DNA of 32,317 nucleotides from Asticcacaulis sp. Its GTDB lineage: Bacteria; Pseudomonadota; Alphaproteobacteria; Caulobacterales; Caulobacteraceae. The position numbers and the translations under genes were made by a program. Under the pieces are notes generated by a model. The model worked only from the letters and a program-made list of their open reading frames with translations. It had not been told where the DNA came from and made no database searches. The stretch is from positions 1-32,317 of the forward strand of contig NZ_JAIXSV010000159.1 in assembly GCF_027484505.1 (NCBI RefSeq), read 5' to 3'. Positions 9,101 through 15,289 of the stretch are shown here, in pieces. Within the stretch, counting starts at the first letter, position 1. The number at the start of each line of letters is the position of its first letter.

Positions 9101-9194
9101 CTACTGGGCGCATGTGGGCAAAGACAGTCTGGCCCTGTCGGATATCATCGACTCCGGTCAACGCCTGACGCTCAGCCTGAGATATGATTATTAG
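6129..9194 (+). CDS. TonB-dependent outer-membrane receptor with N-terminal STN signalling domain
   Basis: This 1021-residue receptor is exported (signal peptide to about residue 33, AAQA). An STN domain follows (about 37-107, FDVPALPLEQALRRVAEQ), then a TonB-box-like EVVVVA near 135, a plug domain (about 150-270, with VTEALGVLPGVTVLNTG and MDGDVISAAIDFRTP) and a C-terminal 22-strand barrel ending in the aromatic TLSLRYDY. The STN domain should signal to the FecR encoded divergently at 4451, so ligand binding probably induces this gene. The ligand is unknown; a PhoB-like box upstream hints at a phosphorylated compound (inference). It is clearly paralogous to the receptor at 9568-12360, which lacks STN. 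The start ATG is 48 bp after the PhoB-like box, with a modest AAGG site upstream. Confidence 0.93.
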   Translation: MSGPLPKVYLPRLASVMTATVMTATLWAPAAQAAPRRFDVPALPLEQALRRVAEQGQVQILFSGDQVRAHKGAAVSGTLEAEAAFRRVLSRSGLSIRQIDARTFIVVSPPAPHLAARPVPTPRAVDTAEPVREVVVVAQRMILNPRQDTDHFDASLSAPQATAILSRSDLERTAARNVTEALGVLPGVTVLNTGRSFSGGVDSASRAEGLFSAFRGLNTEFNLNMIDGVSLAQGLPNSRGVQLNLLPPTGFQSIVLSKVPTPDMDGDVISAAIDFRTPTASDFRARQHLSLSVSAYDNRRAEAYGDSGLGGGVGFEYARRFGRDERFGLYLSHFEDRRRYANSEIAGIMSAQNDAGWAYLWSDSPKGTLPAGADPQSLLTATALNVGVSTGESRARYDVLTLTGRFNDHWDGWLRATAAHNRTEQNSTLSQVVGRNLSWTDDGRGRYRLSVGSVSTRLWYETNPDLASLSAVSVGARRQAGAWVLTPSLFFSQGRSDRPERIEASARIDQMDSYNSAQRRPYTGLLIGYADGFPTPQLTPELRADLDTVGERLLARRAGQFTVQTSRQYRQGARFDAEYTAPDRALRQLAFGLKWTDSVREVTDRNWTNGYFADLVGRGGVTWEELGLIRGYYDQAFPGRFDWHLPKVDHERLADYFHRYVTPQSFDTCATLAINNENCNRQHGRETVAAAYLSARWVIGRLEIAPGLRYEQTRIDNRFWVIPAPPTGVSEVPGHWGQSRTTYGVGLPSLRLNYRPDEDHVWRLALWRGYTRPAFMLLGSGVRYQPADDGTPLLRQGNPSLKPVTALNLDLSVEGRTPGGTRYSLGAYAKRLEHYLFDSGGSGGDVLFGRTDLRLLTPQNGGRGGVQGLEAEARHDWSVAGGTLTAGGTLSRQWTQVDLGSDELGRKIAMQNAPDWLANLTATYRYKRATVTLSAQHTGAYLSSYNALAAPGDWDNVWVRPAARLDLAADWQVRPRLRLSLSATNLTGAYSYWAHVGKDSLALSDIIDSGQRLTLSLRYDY

Positions 9195-9229
9195 GCTCGT
9201 ATGACCCGGCGTTCGGTCTGATTATTAAC

Positions 9230-9376
9230 CACAAACGGCACGAACAGCACGAACCTCATTGCGCGAACACGTTTGCGCGAAGCGCCCTGTCCCCGTCTTG
9301 ACGCACAATCGGAAAAAGCCCTTCGGGCAGAAGCGGTACTTGCGCTCGGCGTTCGTGCTTTTCGTGCCGTTCGTGG
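9230..9376. repeat. Imperfect terminal inverted-repeat element, 26-bp arms
   Basis: The arms at 9230-9255 and 9351-9376 are reverse complements at 24 of 26 positions. They are built on a repeating CACGAAC/CGGCACGAA theme. The interior holds a smaller palindrome around GCGCGAACACGTTTGCGCG (9262-9280) and a GCCC-TTC-GGGC hairpin (about 9317-9328) next to a run of A (T on the minus strand). The minus-strand reading, GCCC-GAA-GGGC then TTTTT, could terminate transcription arriving from the receptor at 9568. There is no transposase. It looks like a dispersed, MITE- or REP-like intergenic element. Confidence 0.6.
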
Positions 9377-9381
9377 CTAGA

Positions 9382-9425
9382 GCGCAAGCCGATAAAGTGG
9401 ATACCACTTTTCGGAAAAATTGCGC
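9382..9425. repeat. Short palindromic repeat element
   Basis: Outer arms GCGCAA (9382-9387) and TTGCGC (9420-9425) enclose inner arms CCGATAAAGTGG (9389-9400) and CCACTTTTCGG (9404-9414), separated by 3 bp, with one bulge. This two-tier palindrome is typical of dispersed intergenic repeats in alphaproteobacterial genomes. It lies directly between two other palindromic elements in the gap between the convergent receptor genes. Confidence 0.55.
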
Positions 9426-9436
9426 CACAAAACAGA

Positions 9437-9485
9437 AATTTAGAGCGGGATGACGCTTCTATCTAAAATCATCCCGCTCTAAATT
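9437..9485. repeat. Perfect 17-bp inverted repeat, GAGCGGGATGA family
   Basis: The arms AATTTAGAGCGGGATGA (9437-9453) and its exact reverse complement (9469-9485) flank a 15-base loop. A related palindrome (core GAGCGGAATGATT) occurs at 25142-25175, and the window ends in TTAGAGCG, which may be the start of a third copy. Here it may also serve as a bidirectional terminator between the convergent receptor genes ending at 9194 and 9568, although only short T or A runs flank it. Confidence 0.65.
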
Positions 9486-9567
9486 CTATCTTCTGGAGCC
9501 CCCGGAAGCCTTGCGGCTCCCGGAGGTCAGGCTTCAGGCGTCTGGAGATACGCCTGAGAGGATAAGC

Positions 9568-12360
9568 TTAGTACGTATATTTCAGCGTCAGCAGCGTCGT
9601 CGAACCGGAGTCCACGATGTCGTTGATCGCCAGGCTGTTCTTGCCGACGTGCGCCCAGTAGGAATAGTCCTTGAACAGGTTGGACACCGACAGGTCGAGC
9701 TTCAGACCCGTGCCGAAATCGTAACCGGCGTGCAGGTCGGTGCGCTTCACAGGACGGGTCCACAGTTCGAGACCGGCGACATCATTATAGGCAATGACCG
9801 CTTCGCCGGTATAGTTGTGGGTCAGGTCCACGGTCAGGCCCTTCCAGGCGTAGTTGACCTTCACATTGGCCAGATATTCCGGGGCGTTCTGGATCGGGTG
9901 CTTTTCACCCTTGCCGATATCGACCTCGGTCCACTGGCGGGTGAAGTTGGCACCGGCCCCGAAGCCCGACAGCCAGCCCGGCAGCATGGCGAGCTTCTGA
10001 TAGAGCTGGATTTCCAGACCCTTCACCGTGCCTTCGCCGCCATTGGTGGGGTGCGAAAGGCTGACGCGGTCATAGGTCTTGCCGTTATAGGTCAGGAGGT
10101 TGGTCGGGGTTTCACCCGTGTTCACCTGCGTCGAGCCGTTGTCGTACATATAGTCCGACAGCTTTTTGTAGTAGGCGCCGATCATGGCGTAGCCGCCTTC
10201 GGCGTTCGACCATTCGCCCGACAGGTCGAGGTTCCACGACTGCAACGGCTTGAGGTCCGGATTGCCCTGCACAATCGTCAGGCTCTTGTTGTCGCCTTCA
10301 CGGGTGGTCGTCTTGTTGCCCAGTTGCACCATTGCCGGGCGCATATAGGCACGCGTCAAGGAGGCGCGGTAAACGCCGCCGGTTTCCGGACGATAGTTGA
10401 CGAACAGGCTGGGCAGCCATTCGTTGTAATCGGTCGAATTGGACTCAAAGGTCTTTTTGGTGCTGTTCCAGTAGGTGTTCTTGATGTCCGTATGCTCAAA
10501 ACGCAGGCCCGGAATGACCTCCAGCGCACCGAAATCGTACTTGCCGGTGACGTAGGCGGCGGAGACGTTTTCATCGCCCTTCAGCGTGTTGCCGTTCATA
10601 TATTCCGGATCGGCCAGAGCCGTCGCCATCGGGAAGTAGGTGTAGAAGATTTCGAACAGGCGGTCCTGATTCACCTTCGGGGCGCGGATATTGTAGAGGC
10701 CCGGATAGATCGAGTCGAAATAGTCGGTGGCCAGACCGACATCGGCCCACTTCACCCCGGCCTTTTGCATCACATTGGCCAGATGATTATTGGTATAGTC
10801 ACGGTTGATCACGCGGCGATGGCTGGCGACGTATTTCAGGCCGGTCTTGATATAGGCAAGGTTGCCGCCGTCAAAATCGTACTGCGCATCAAACTTCAGG
10901 CCTGCCTTTTCCTGACCCGAAAACTGCTGCGTCAACTGCCCGGCGCGACGCGCCAGAAGCGTGGTCGAGGCGTTGTTGATCTGGGTTTGCTGCGTGGCAT
11001 TGAGCATCGGGATCGGATAGCCGTCGCTGTTATAGGCGATGAACATACCAGCATAGGCCACGGGCTGACCGGCCAGAGGCCCCTTGTTGTAATCATCGGA
11101 CTGGTTGTTGCGCATCGAGGCTTCGATGTGGTTCGGACGGTCATTATCGCCTTCCGAATAGAAGACCGAGGGCGACAGGGTCCAGTTACCAACGCGCTTG
11201 ACCGCGCCCAGACTCAGGGTGCCGAGATCGGCCTGTTCCGGGTTGGTTTCGTACCAGGCGCGCACCGACGAATTGGTAACGCCGGTCAGGTCGAACAGAC
11301 CCGGCGTGGTCGCGTTTTCGACATAGACCTTGCTGTTGACGAACTGCGCCAGAGTCGAGTTCTGGTGCGTTTCCGCGAAAGCATACGAGCCGCGCAGATA
11401 GATATCCAGCGTGTCATCCACGCGCCAGTCGGCCGAGAAGTTGCCGCCGTAACGCTCGGTAAAGCCCGTCGATACGCCGGTGTTCAGGCCCGTCTGGGCG
11501 AGGTTGGCTTCCTTGTCGTAACCCGTCGGGTTCTGGAAGTTGCCGCTGGCGTCTTTCACCGCGTGCAGATACCCCCAGTTGCCGTCCTGCTGCGCCGTCA
11601 TAATGCCGGCGATCATCGAGTTGGCATAGTTGCGCTTGTCATAGAAGGCGCTGCCGTAGAAGCCGAACTGCTTGTTGGCCCCAAAGCGACGGGCGTATTC
11701 GGCGCTGACGCCGCCACCCAGACCATCCTCACCGTAATCGCGCGCGCGGCTCTCGACGCGGCCCGACACGGCCACAGACATGTAGCCGTCCTTGAAGCCA
11801 AAGGCCGACGGCGTGCGGAAATCAACCGTGCCGCCGATGGCGTCGCCGTCCATTTCGGCGGTCGAGTTCTTGTTGACCACGATGGTCTTCAGGCCGGACG
11901 GCGGCAGCAGGCTGAGCTGAACCTGACGCGAATAGGGCATACCCTGCGCGACATTGACGCCGTTGATCAGGGCGAGGGTAAATTCGGTGTTCATGCCACG
12001 CACGCCGACGAACATGCCTTCCCCGCGCGAGGCCCCGTCCACGCCGCCGAAGAAGGAGTTGCCGGTGTTGGTGACGGTGACGCCCGGCAGCAGGGCCAGG
12101 GCTTCGGCGACATTGTGCACGGCGGTGTGTTCAAGGTCTTCGGCCGACATCACGCTGATGGTGTTGGCGCTTTTCATCTGGGCCGAGGTGGCCGTCGAAC
12201 GGTTGGCATAGATGACCACTTCGGTCACATTGCCATTGTCCTTGGCCTTGGCCTCTTCATTGGCCTTGGTCGCCTCTTCGGCTTGCACGGCGGTTGCCGC
12301 CAGTCCGAGGCTCAGGCTCATGGCCGAAGCCATCAGCATAAGTTGGGTGGAAAGTTTCAT
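9568..12360 (-). CDS. TonB-dependent outer-membrane receptor without STN domain
   Basis: I chose the ATG at 12358-12360, giving 930 residues, because AGGGGA lies 7 bases upstream and a clear signal peptide follows (MKLSTQLMLMASAMSLSLG, cleaved near AVQA-EE). The mature protein starts with an acidic/lysine-rich linker and a TonB-box-like TEVVIYAN, then the plug (NVAEALALLPGVTVTNTG, EMDGDAIGGTVDFRTP) and a barrel ending in LTLKYTY. No STN domain is present, so it imports but should not signal to a FecR. It is a paralogue of the receptor at 6129: plug segments and the C-terminal YSYWAHVGK-SLA-DI-DSG stretch align closely. The two genes converge, so a simple tandem duplication is not the whole story. 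The ligand is unknown. It lies 101 bp downstream of doxX on the same strand. Confidence 0.93.
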   Translation of the reverse strand: MKLSTQLMLMASAMSLSLGLAATAVQAEEATKANEEAKAKDNGNVTEVVIYANRSTATSAQMKSANTISVMSAEDLEHTAVHNVAEALALLPGVTVTNTGNSFFGGVDGASRGEGMFVGVRGMNTEFTLALINGVNVAQGMPYSRQVQLSLLPPSGLKTIVVNKNSTAEMDGDAIGGTVDFRTPSAFGFKDGYMSVAVSGRVESRARDYGEDGLGGGVSAEYARRFGANKQFGFYGSAFYDKRNYANSMIAGIMTAQQDGNWGYLHAVKDASGNFQNPTGYDKEANLAQTGLNTGVSTGFTERYGGNFSADWRVDDTLDIYLRGSYAFAETHQNSTLAQFVNSKVYVENATTPGLFDLTGVTNSSVRAWYETNPEQADLGTLSLGAVKRVGNWTLSPSVFYSEGDNDRPNHIEASMRNNQSDDYNKGPLAGQPVAYAGMFIAYNSDGYPIPMLNATQQTQINNASTTLLARRAGQLTQQFSGQEKAGLKFDAQYDFDGGNLAYIKTGLKYVASHRRVINRDYTNNHLANVMQKAGVKWADVGLATDYFDSIYPGLYNIRAPKVNQDRLFEIFYTYFPMATALADPEYMNGNTLKGDENVSAAYVTGKYDFGALEVIPGLRFEHTDIKNTYWNSTKKTFESNSTDYNEWLPSLFVNYRPETGGVYRASLTRAYMRPAMVQLGNKTTTREGDNKSLTIVQGNPDLKPLQSWNLDLSGEWSNAEGGYAMIGAYYKKLSDYMYDNGSTQVNTGETPTNLLTYNGKTYDRVSLSHPTNGGEGTVKGLEIQLYQKLAMLPGWLSGFGAGANFTRQWTEVDIGKGEKHPIQNAPEYLANVKVNYAWKGLTVDLTHNYTGEAVIAYNDVAGLELWTRPVKRTDLHAGYDFGTGLKLDLSVSNLFKDYSYWAHVGKNSLAINDIVDSGSTTLLTLKYTY

Positions 12361-12380
12361 GCCAGTATCCCCTAAAGGCT

Positions 12381-12401
12381 GAGGGCATACAGCACGCCCT
12401 C
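12381..12401 (-). other. Small hairpin in the leader of the second TonB receptor
   Basis: GAGGGC (12381-12386) and GCCCTC (12396-12401) form a 6-bp stem with a 9-base loop, about 20 bases upstream of the receptor ATG. It could be an RNA stability or translation-control element, or the remnant of a doxX terminator. There is no T-run after it, so a terminator is not supported. Confidence 0.25.
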
Positions 12402-12461
12402 TCAAGCCAAGGGACGCCGTTCCTGACGCGACGCGCCGAAACTTAATGAAAACTTCACAAA

Positions 12462-12902
12462 CTAAATCAGCCCCAGCCGCCGATCGAGGCTGAAGGCTCC
12501 GCCGCCACGCCCGATCAGATAGATCAGCAGGCCGGCCCAGCTCAGATGCGTCGGCCAGGCATCGGGATAGACGAAGATTTCAATAACCGCCGTCATGCCG
12601 AGAAAGGCCAGCGCCGAATAACGGGTAAACAGGCCCAGCACCAGCAACACCGAAAACAGGTGTTCGGAGACGGTGGCCGTCACCGCAGCGGCGTGCGGTG
12701 GGATCAGCGGCAGGGCGTATTCCTGCTCAAACAGCACATAGGTGCCATCGGTGATGTGGAACAAGCCATCAACCTTGGTGCGCGCCGAGCTGAAGAAGAT
12801 GGCCGCCACGCCGAAGCGCGCGATCAGGGCGATGACGTCTTCCGGCAGCTTGGCCATAAGTTGGGCGGGCGGATTGATCCAGTCGGTCAGCTTGCGGGTC
12901 AT
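12462..12902 (-). CDS. DoxX family membrane protein of the bufferin-1 operon
   Basis: This is a 146-residue protein with four hydrophobic helices. It has the DoxX features of an early Arg in the first helix ([22 protein letters not shown]), a conserved [22 protein letters not shown] segment and a final helix ending in [10 protein letters not shown]. The ATG at 12900-12902 overlaps the bufC stop in an ATGA, so the reading depends on translational coupling; no independent ribosome-binding site is visible. DoxX proteins commonly accompany DUF692/DUF2063 gene sets (for example GigT-like members of gold-induced operons) and are thought to act in membrane redox or metal stress, but the exact role is not established. 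It is the last gene of the left operon; the right operon has no doxX. Confidence 0.85.
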   Translation of the reverse strand: MTRKLTDWINPPAQLMAKLPEDVIALIARFGVAAIFFSSARTKVDGLFHITDGTYVLFEQEYALPLIPPHAAAVTATVSEHLFSVLLVLGLFTRYSALAFLGMTAVIEIFVYPDAWPTHLSWAGLLIYLIGRGGGAFSLDRRLGLI

Positions 12903-13654
12903 AGGGGGTCGCTTTCGGTTGAGAGTTGCAGACAAGTGAGGCCCAGCACATGACTGAACAGGGCCGTAAGGTCGGTCGTGGGGTCGCAGGTCAGGGCCAC
13001 CTCCGCCGCCCCGGACAGGGTGCCGCCGTCGGCACAGACGCTGAGAAAGGCCGCCATATCGGCGTCAAGGCGACGCACTTCGACACCTTCGCCCACCCGA
13101 CGCACCAGCAGGGTTTCCGACTCAGGCCGTCGCTCCAGCCCCTCGCCCTCACCCGTCAACAGCGCGTCCCAGACGCTCAGCAGTGTGGTGTCAAATTGGA
13201 TCAGCCGCGCCGCCGGGATCAGGCGCGCGCGGGCGTGGCTGAGGGCTTCGGGCGACAGGTCGGCAAACACCTCGGCAGATGTTGCCACTCCATCCGCCGC
13301 ATTCAGCACGCTCAAACGCAGATGGTCGAGCCGGGCCAGATCCGGCAGCCAGTCCATGTCGGCCAGCGCATCCTGCGCCGCCAGCCAATCGGCAAACCCG
13401 TCACCGTAATCATGCAGCATCGGATCGGCCGGGTAATGGTCGCGCGCAAAGGCCGCGGCCACCTGACGGAAATTGTCTGAACCCAGCGCCGCCACCACGG
13501 CCGGAAAAGCGGCCTCAAGCGCCTCGACCAGAGCCGACGCGATGGTATTGCGATAAACGGCCACGATGGCTAAGTCGGGCGTTTGCACCCACGCCGCCAG
13601 CGCCTCCGGATCACCCGTAAGCGCTTCGGCAAAGGCCTGATGAAAGGCGCTCAT
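12899..13654 (-). CDS. bufC: BufC-like bufferin maturation partner (DUF2063 N-terminal domain)
   Basis: The 251-residue protein starts with a DUF2063/HvfC-BufC N-terminal helical domain (about 4-95) with [20 protein letters not shown], then [24 protein letters not shown] more variable C-terminal part carries the [20 protein letters not shown] element seen in these partners (about residues 191-210). In the characterised systems this protein binds the RiPP precursor and the DUF692 maturase as a recognition partner. It overlaps bufB upstream by ATGA (13651-13654) and doxX downstream by ATGA, so the four-gene order bufA1-bufB-bufC-doxX is translationally linked. The two DUF2063 proteins in this window are divergent, consistent with each serving its own precursor. 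Confidence 0.87.
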   Translation of the reverse strand: MSAFHQAFAEALTGDPEALAAWVQTPDLAIVAVYRNTIASALVEALEAAFPAVVAALGSDNFRQVAAAFARDHYPADPMLHDYGDGFADWLAAQDALADMDWLPDLARLDHLRLSVLNAADGVATSAEVFADLSPEALSHARARLIPAARLIQFDTTLLSVWDALLTGEGEGLERRPESETLLVRRVGEGVEVRRLDADMAAFLSVCADGGTLSGAAEVALTCDPTTDLTALFSHVLGLTCLQLSTESDPL

Positions 13655-14475
13655 GCGGCCACCTCCAGATGCAGCCGCGCCTGCGCCCGTTCACGCTCGG
13701 CGATCAGTTCGACATAGGCAGGCACCTCACCGTCCCGTTCGATCAGGACCGGGCGCGGCCCCCACAGATCAAGCGCGGCGTCCAGCAACGCCCATACGCG
13801 CTCATCGACGGGGCGATCGTGGCTGTCGATCAGCAGTGCCGCGCCGCGCACCGGGTCTTGGCTGTGCCCGGCCAGATGAATCTCCCCCACGGCCTGCGCG
13901 GGGAGCGCCTGTAACCACGCAAGCGGGTCGCTGCCGATATTGCGCGCGCTGACGAAGACATTGTTGAGATCAACCAGCAGGCCGCAGCCGGTGCGCTTAA
14001 CCAGTTCGCTCAGGAACTCGGCCTCTTCATAGTCGTGGCCACGCAGGTTCAGATAATGGCTGGGGTTTTCGATCAGCAGAGCCCGCCCCAGAGCCGTTTG
14101 CGCCGCGTCTATGCGTTCACAAATGCGCTGCAATTCCACTGAGGTGCGCAGGACCGGCAGCAGGTCCGGCACGCTGTGGCCCTCAAAGCGCGACCATGCC
14201 AGATGCTCGGACACCACAAAGGGCGCAAAGCGGTCGATCAGGGCACGAAAGCGCTTCAGATGGGGCTGATCCAGCGGGTCGGGACCGCCCAGAGACAGCC
14301 CCACCCCATGCAGGGACAGAGGATGCGCCGCGCGCACCCGCTCAAGAGCGGCCAGTCGTGGACCACCTTCGACCATGACATTTTCGGGGTGAACCTCAAA
14401 CCACAGGCCGGGGCGGCGGTCGCCCGTCGCCTCCGTATAGTGTTGCGGCTTCAAGCCCAGCCCCGCGCCGATCAT
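13651..14475 (-). CDS. bufB: MNIO (DUF692) multinuclear iron enzyme, bufferin-1 maturase
   Basis: The 274-residue TIM-barrel protein has the iron ligands of the MNIO family in order: LHGVGLSLG (His56), SEHLAW (Glu90-His91), IENPS (Glu136-Asn137), VDLNNVFVSARN (Asp169, Asn171, Asn172), EIHLAGHS (His200, His204), IDSHD (Asp217, His219) and ERDGEVP (Glu246). These enzymes use a two- or three-iron cluster and oxygen to modify cysteines in a ribosomal peptide; BufB of Caulobacter converts bufferin cysteines to thiooxazoles (established family knowledge). The substrate here should be the DUF2282-type bufferin encoded 4 bp upstream. It overlaps bufC by 4 bp. A second MNIO enzyme lies at 15290. Confidence 0.92.
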   Translation of the reverse strand: MIGAGLGLKPQHYTEATGDRRPGLWFEVHPENVMVEGGPRLAALERVRAAHPLSLHGVGLSLGGPDPLDQPHLKRFRALIDRFAPFVVSEHLAWSRFEGHSVPDLLPVLRTSVELQRICERIDAAQTALGRALLIENPSHYLNLRGHDYEEAEFLSELVKRTGCGLLVDLNNVFVSARNIGSDPLAWLQALPAQAVGEIHLAGHSQDPVRGAALLIDSHDRPVDERVWALLDAALDLWGPRPVLIERDGEVPAYVELIAERERAQARLHLEVAA

Positions 14476-14479
14476 TGTC

Positions 14480-14776
14480 TCAAGCCTTCGGAGTCAAAGA
14501 GCCATTGCCCTTGGGCGTCTTGATGGTGACGCAGGTGCCCTTATCAACCAGCTTGAAGGCCTTGCCGTCGTAATCGACCTTGGAACTGCCGGCGCAGCTG
14601 GTGCCCGGACCGGCCTTGCAGTCGTTTTGCCCGGCCTTGGCGATGCCATAGCAGGCTTCCTTGGCCGCCGGGGCCTTGGCGGGCTTTTGGGTATCGGCGG
14701 CGGCGGTACCCGCAGCCAGAGACGAGGCCAGAGACAGGGCAGCGGCGATGGCCAGACCGGAACGGGAAACAGACAT
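14480..14776 (-). CDS. bufA1: Bufferin-1 precursor (BufA1, DUF2282-type), exported Cys-containing RiPP
   Basis: This 98-residue precursor has a Sec signal peptide (1 to about 27, cleaved near AAA-D). Its core has four cysteines in the DUF2282 pattern: EACYG (Cys42), QNDCKAG (Cys53), TSCAGSS (Cys61) and KGTCVTI (Cys82). BufA1-type bufferins are modified on cysteine in the cytoplasm by BufB/BufC, exported, and sequester copper in the periplasm; that is known for the family and inferred here. The ATG at 14774-14776 has a strong AAGGAG eight bases upstream. The gene begins about 38 bases after a predicted ECF-type start site (promoter 14821-14848) and is followed after 4 bp by bufB. All four conserved cysteines are present, so nothing indicates decay. 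Confidence 0.92.
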   Translation of the reverse strand: MSVSRSGLAIAAALSLASSLAAGTAAADTQKPAKAPAAKEACYGIAKAGQNDCKAGPGTSCAGSSKVDYDGKAFKLVDKGTCVTIKTPKGNGSLTPKA

Positions 14777-14820
14777 GGGGTTCTCCTTGCGAGACGACGC
14801 CTCATCGCGTCTGGCAGGAG

Positions 14821-14848
14821 GTACGCAAGGCCCCGCACAAAGGTTACA
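14821..14848 (-). promoter_or_regulatory. ECF-type promoter for the bufferin-1 operon
   Basis: On the minus strand the site reads TGTAACC (-35, at 14848-14842), a 16-bp spacer, then CGTAC (-10, at 14825-14821), followed by about 44 bases to the bufA1 ATG. The same elements with the same spacing stand in the opposite direction at 14882-14909. The AAC-containing -35 and CGT-containing -10 are typical of ECF sigma factors, and resemble sigma-F targets in Caulobacter. Confidence 0.72.
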
Positions 14849-14881
14849 GAGGGGGCGGGACAAAAAATAAATGAGAAGCTG

Positions 14882-14909
14882 TGTAACCTCATCCCCGAAG
14901 GCCGCGTAC
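14882..14909 (+). promoter_or_regulatory. ECF-type promoter for the bufferin-2/sigma/NrsF operon
   Basis: TGTAACC (14882-14888), a 16-bp spacer and CGTAC (14905-14909) match the divergent promoter at 14821-14848 element for element, while the spacers differ. The -10 lies 46 bases before the bufA2 ATG. Because the sigma factor is encoded in this operon, the promoter should give positive autoregulation. Confidence 0.72.
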
Positions 14910-14955
14910 TCCCTGATGCCACACCGGCACTGCACCTATTTTGAGAGAGCCCATC

Positions 14956-15240
14956 ATGATCACTGTGAAAACCGGCGCCATCATCGCGTCCGCTGCCGCC
15001 CTTATGGCCGCCGCCAGCTTCGCTACCGCCGCCACCGCCCCTGCGGGCAGCAAGGGTGCCGCCGTGGCCGCCGACGACATCGTCCATTGCTATGGCATCA
15101 ACACCTGCAAGGGCACGGCCGACTGCGCCACCACGACGCACGAATGCAAGGGTCAGAACGTCTGCAAGGGTCATGGGTTCAAGGCCATCAAGGCCAAGGA
15201 ATGCCTGGCTCAGGGTGGCGTGATCGGCGATATCGGTTAA
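14956..15240 (+). CDS. bufA2: Bufferin-2 precursor (BufA2-type), exported six-Cys RiPP
   Basis: The 94-residue precursor starts at the ATG at 14956 (GAGAGAG seven bases upstream). It has a signal peptide (1 to about 28) and a core with six cysteines: HCYGINTCKG (Cys45, Cys51), ADCATT (Cys57), HECKG (Cys64), NVCKG (Cys70) and KECLAQGG (Cys83). The repeating CKG units and the final CxxxGG pattern match the second bufferin class found with DUF692/DUF2063 genes. It should be modified by the MNIO enzyme at 15290 and then exported to bind metal; the chemistry of this class is less well known than for BufA1. A 9-bp-stem hairpin lies between this gene and bufB. Cysteine number and spacing differ clearly from the four-Cys precursor divergent to it. 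Confidence 0.9.
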   Translation: MITVKTGAIIASAAALMAAASFATAATAPAGSKGAAVAADDIVHCYGINTCKGTADCATTTHECKGQNVCKGHGFKAIKAKECLAQGGVIGDIG

Positions 15241-15252
15241 GTATGCCCTGCG

Positions 15253-15273
15253 GGGCCGGTGTCGCACCGGCCC
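15253..15273 (+). terminator. Intra-operon hairpin between bufA2 and bufB (attenuator or stabiliser)
   Basis: GGGCCGGTG (15253-15261) and CACCGGCCC (15265-15273) form a perfect 9-bp GC-rich stem with a TCG loop, 12 bases after the bufA2 stop. It is followed by TTCTCC, only a weak T-tract. A partial terminator or a 3'-end stabiliser would let the precursor be made in excess over its maturase. The left operon has only 4 bp at this junction and no such hairpin. Confidence 0.6.
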
Positions 15274-15289
15274 TTCTCCGGACCTGTCC

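Noticed and set aside
9230-9376. A CRISPR array or insertion sequence in the repeat-rich gap.
   Set aside because: There are only inverted arms, no evenly spaced direct repeats, and no transposase frame.
9511-12375. A 954-codon open frame on the plus strand, opposite the second TonB receptor.
   Set aside because: It has no recognisable domain and no ribosome-binding site, and its composition is what results from reading a high-GC gene backwards. The minus-strand receptor has a signal peptide, plug and barrel.
12403-12461. A PhoB box or FecI-type promoter for the second TonB receptor.
   Set aside because: The AT-rich stretch contains repeated GTTT but no pair of TGTCA-like heptamers and no clear -35/-10 pair.
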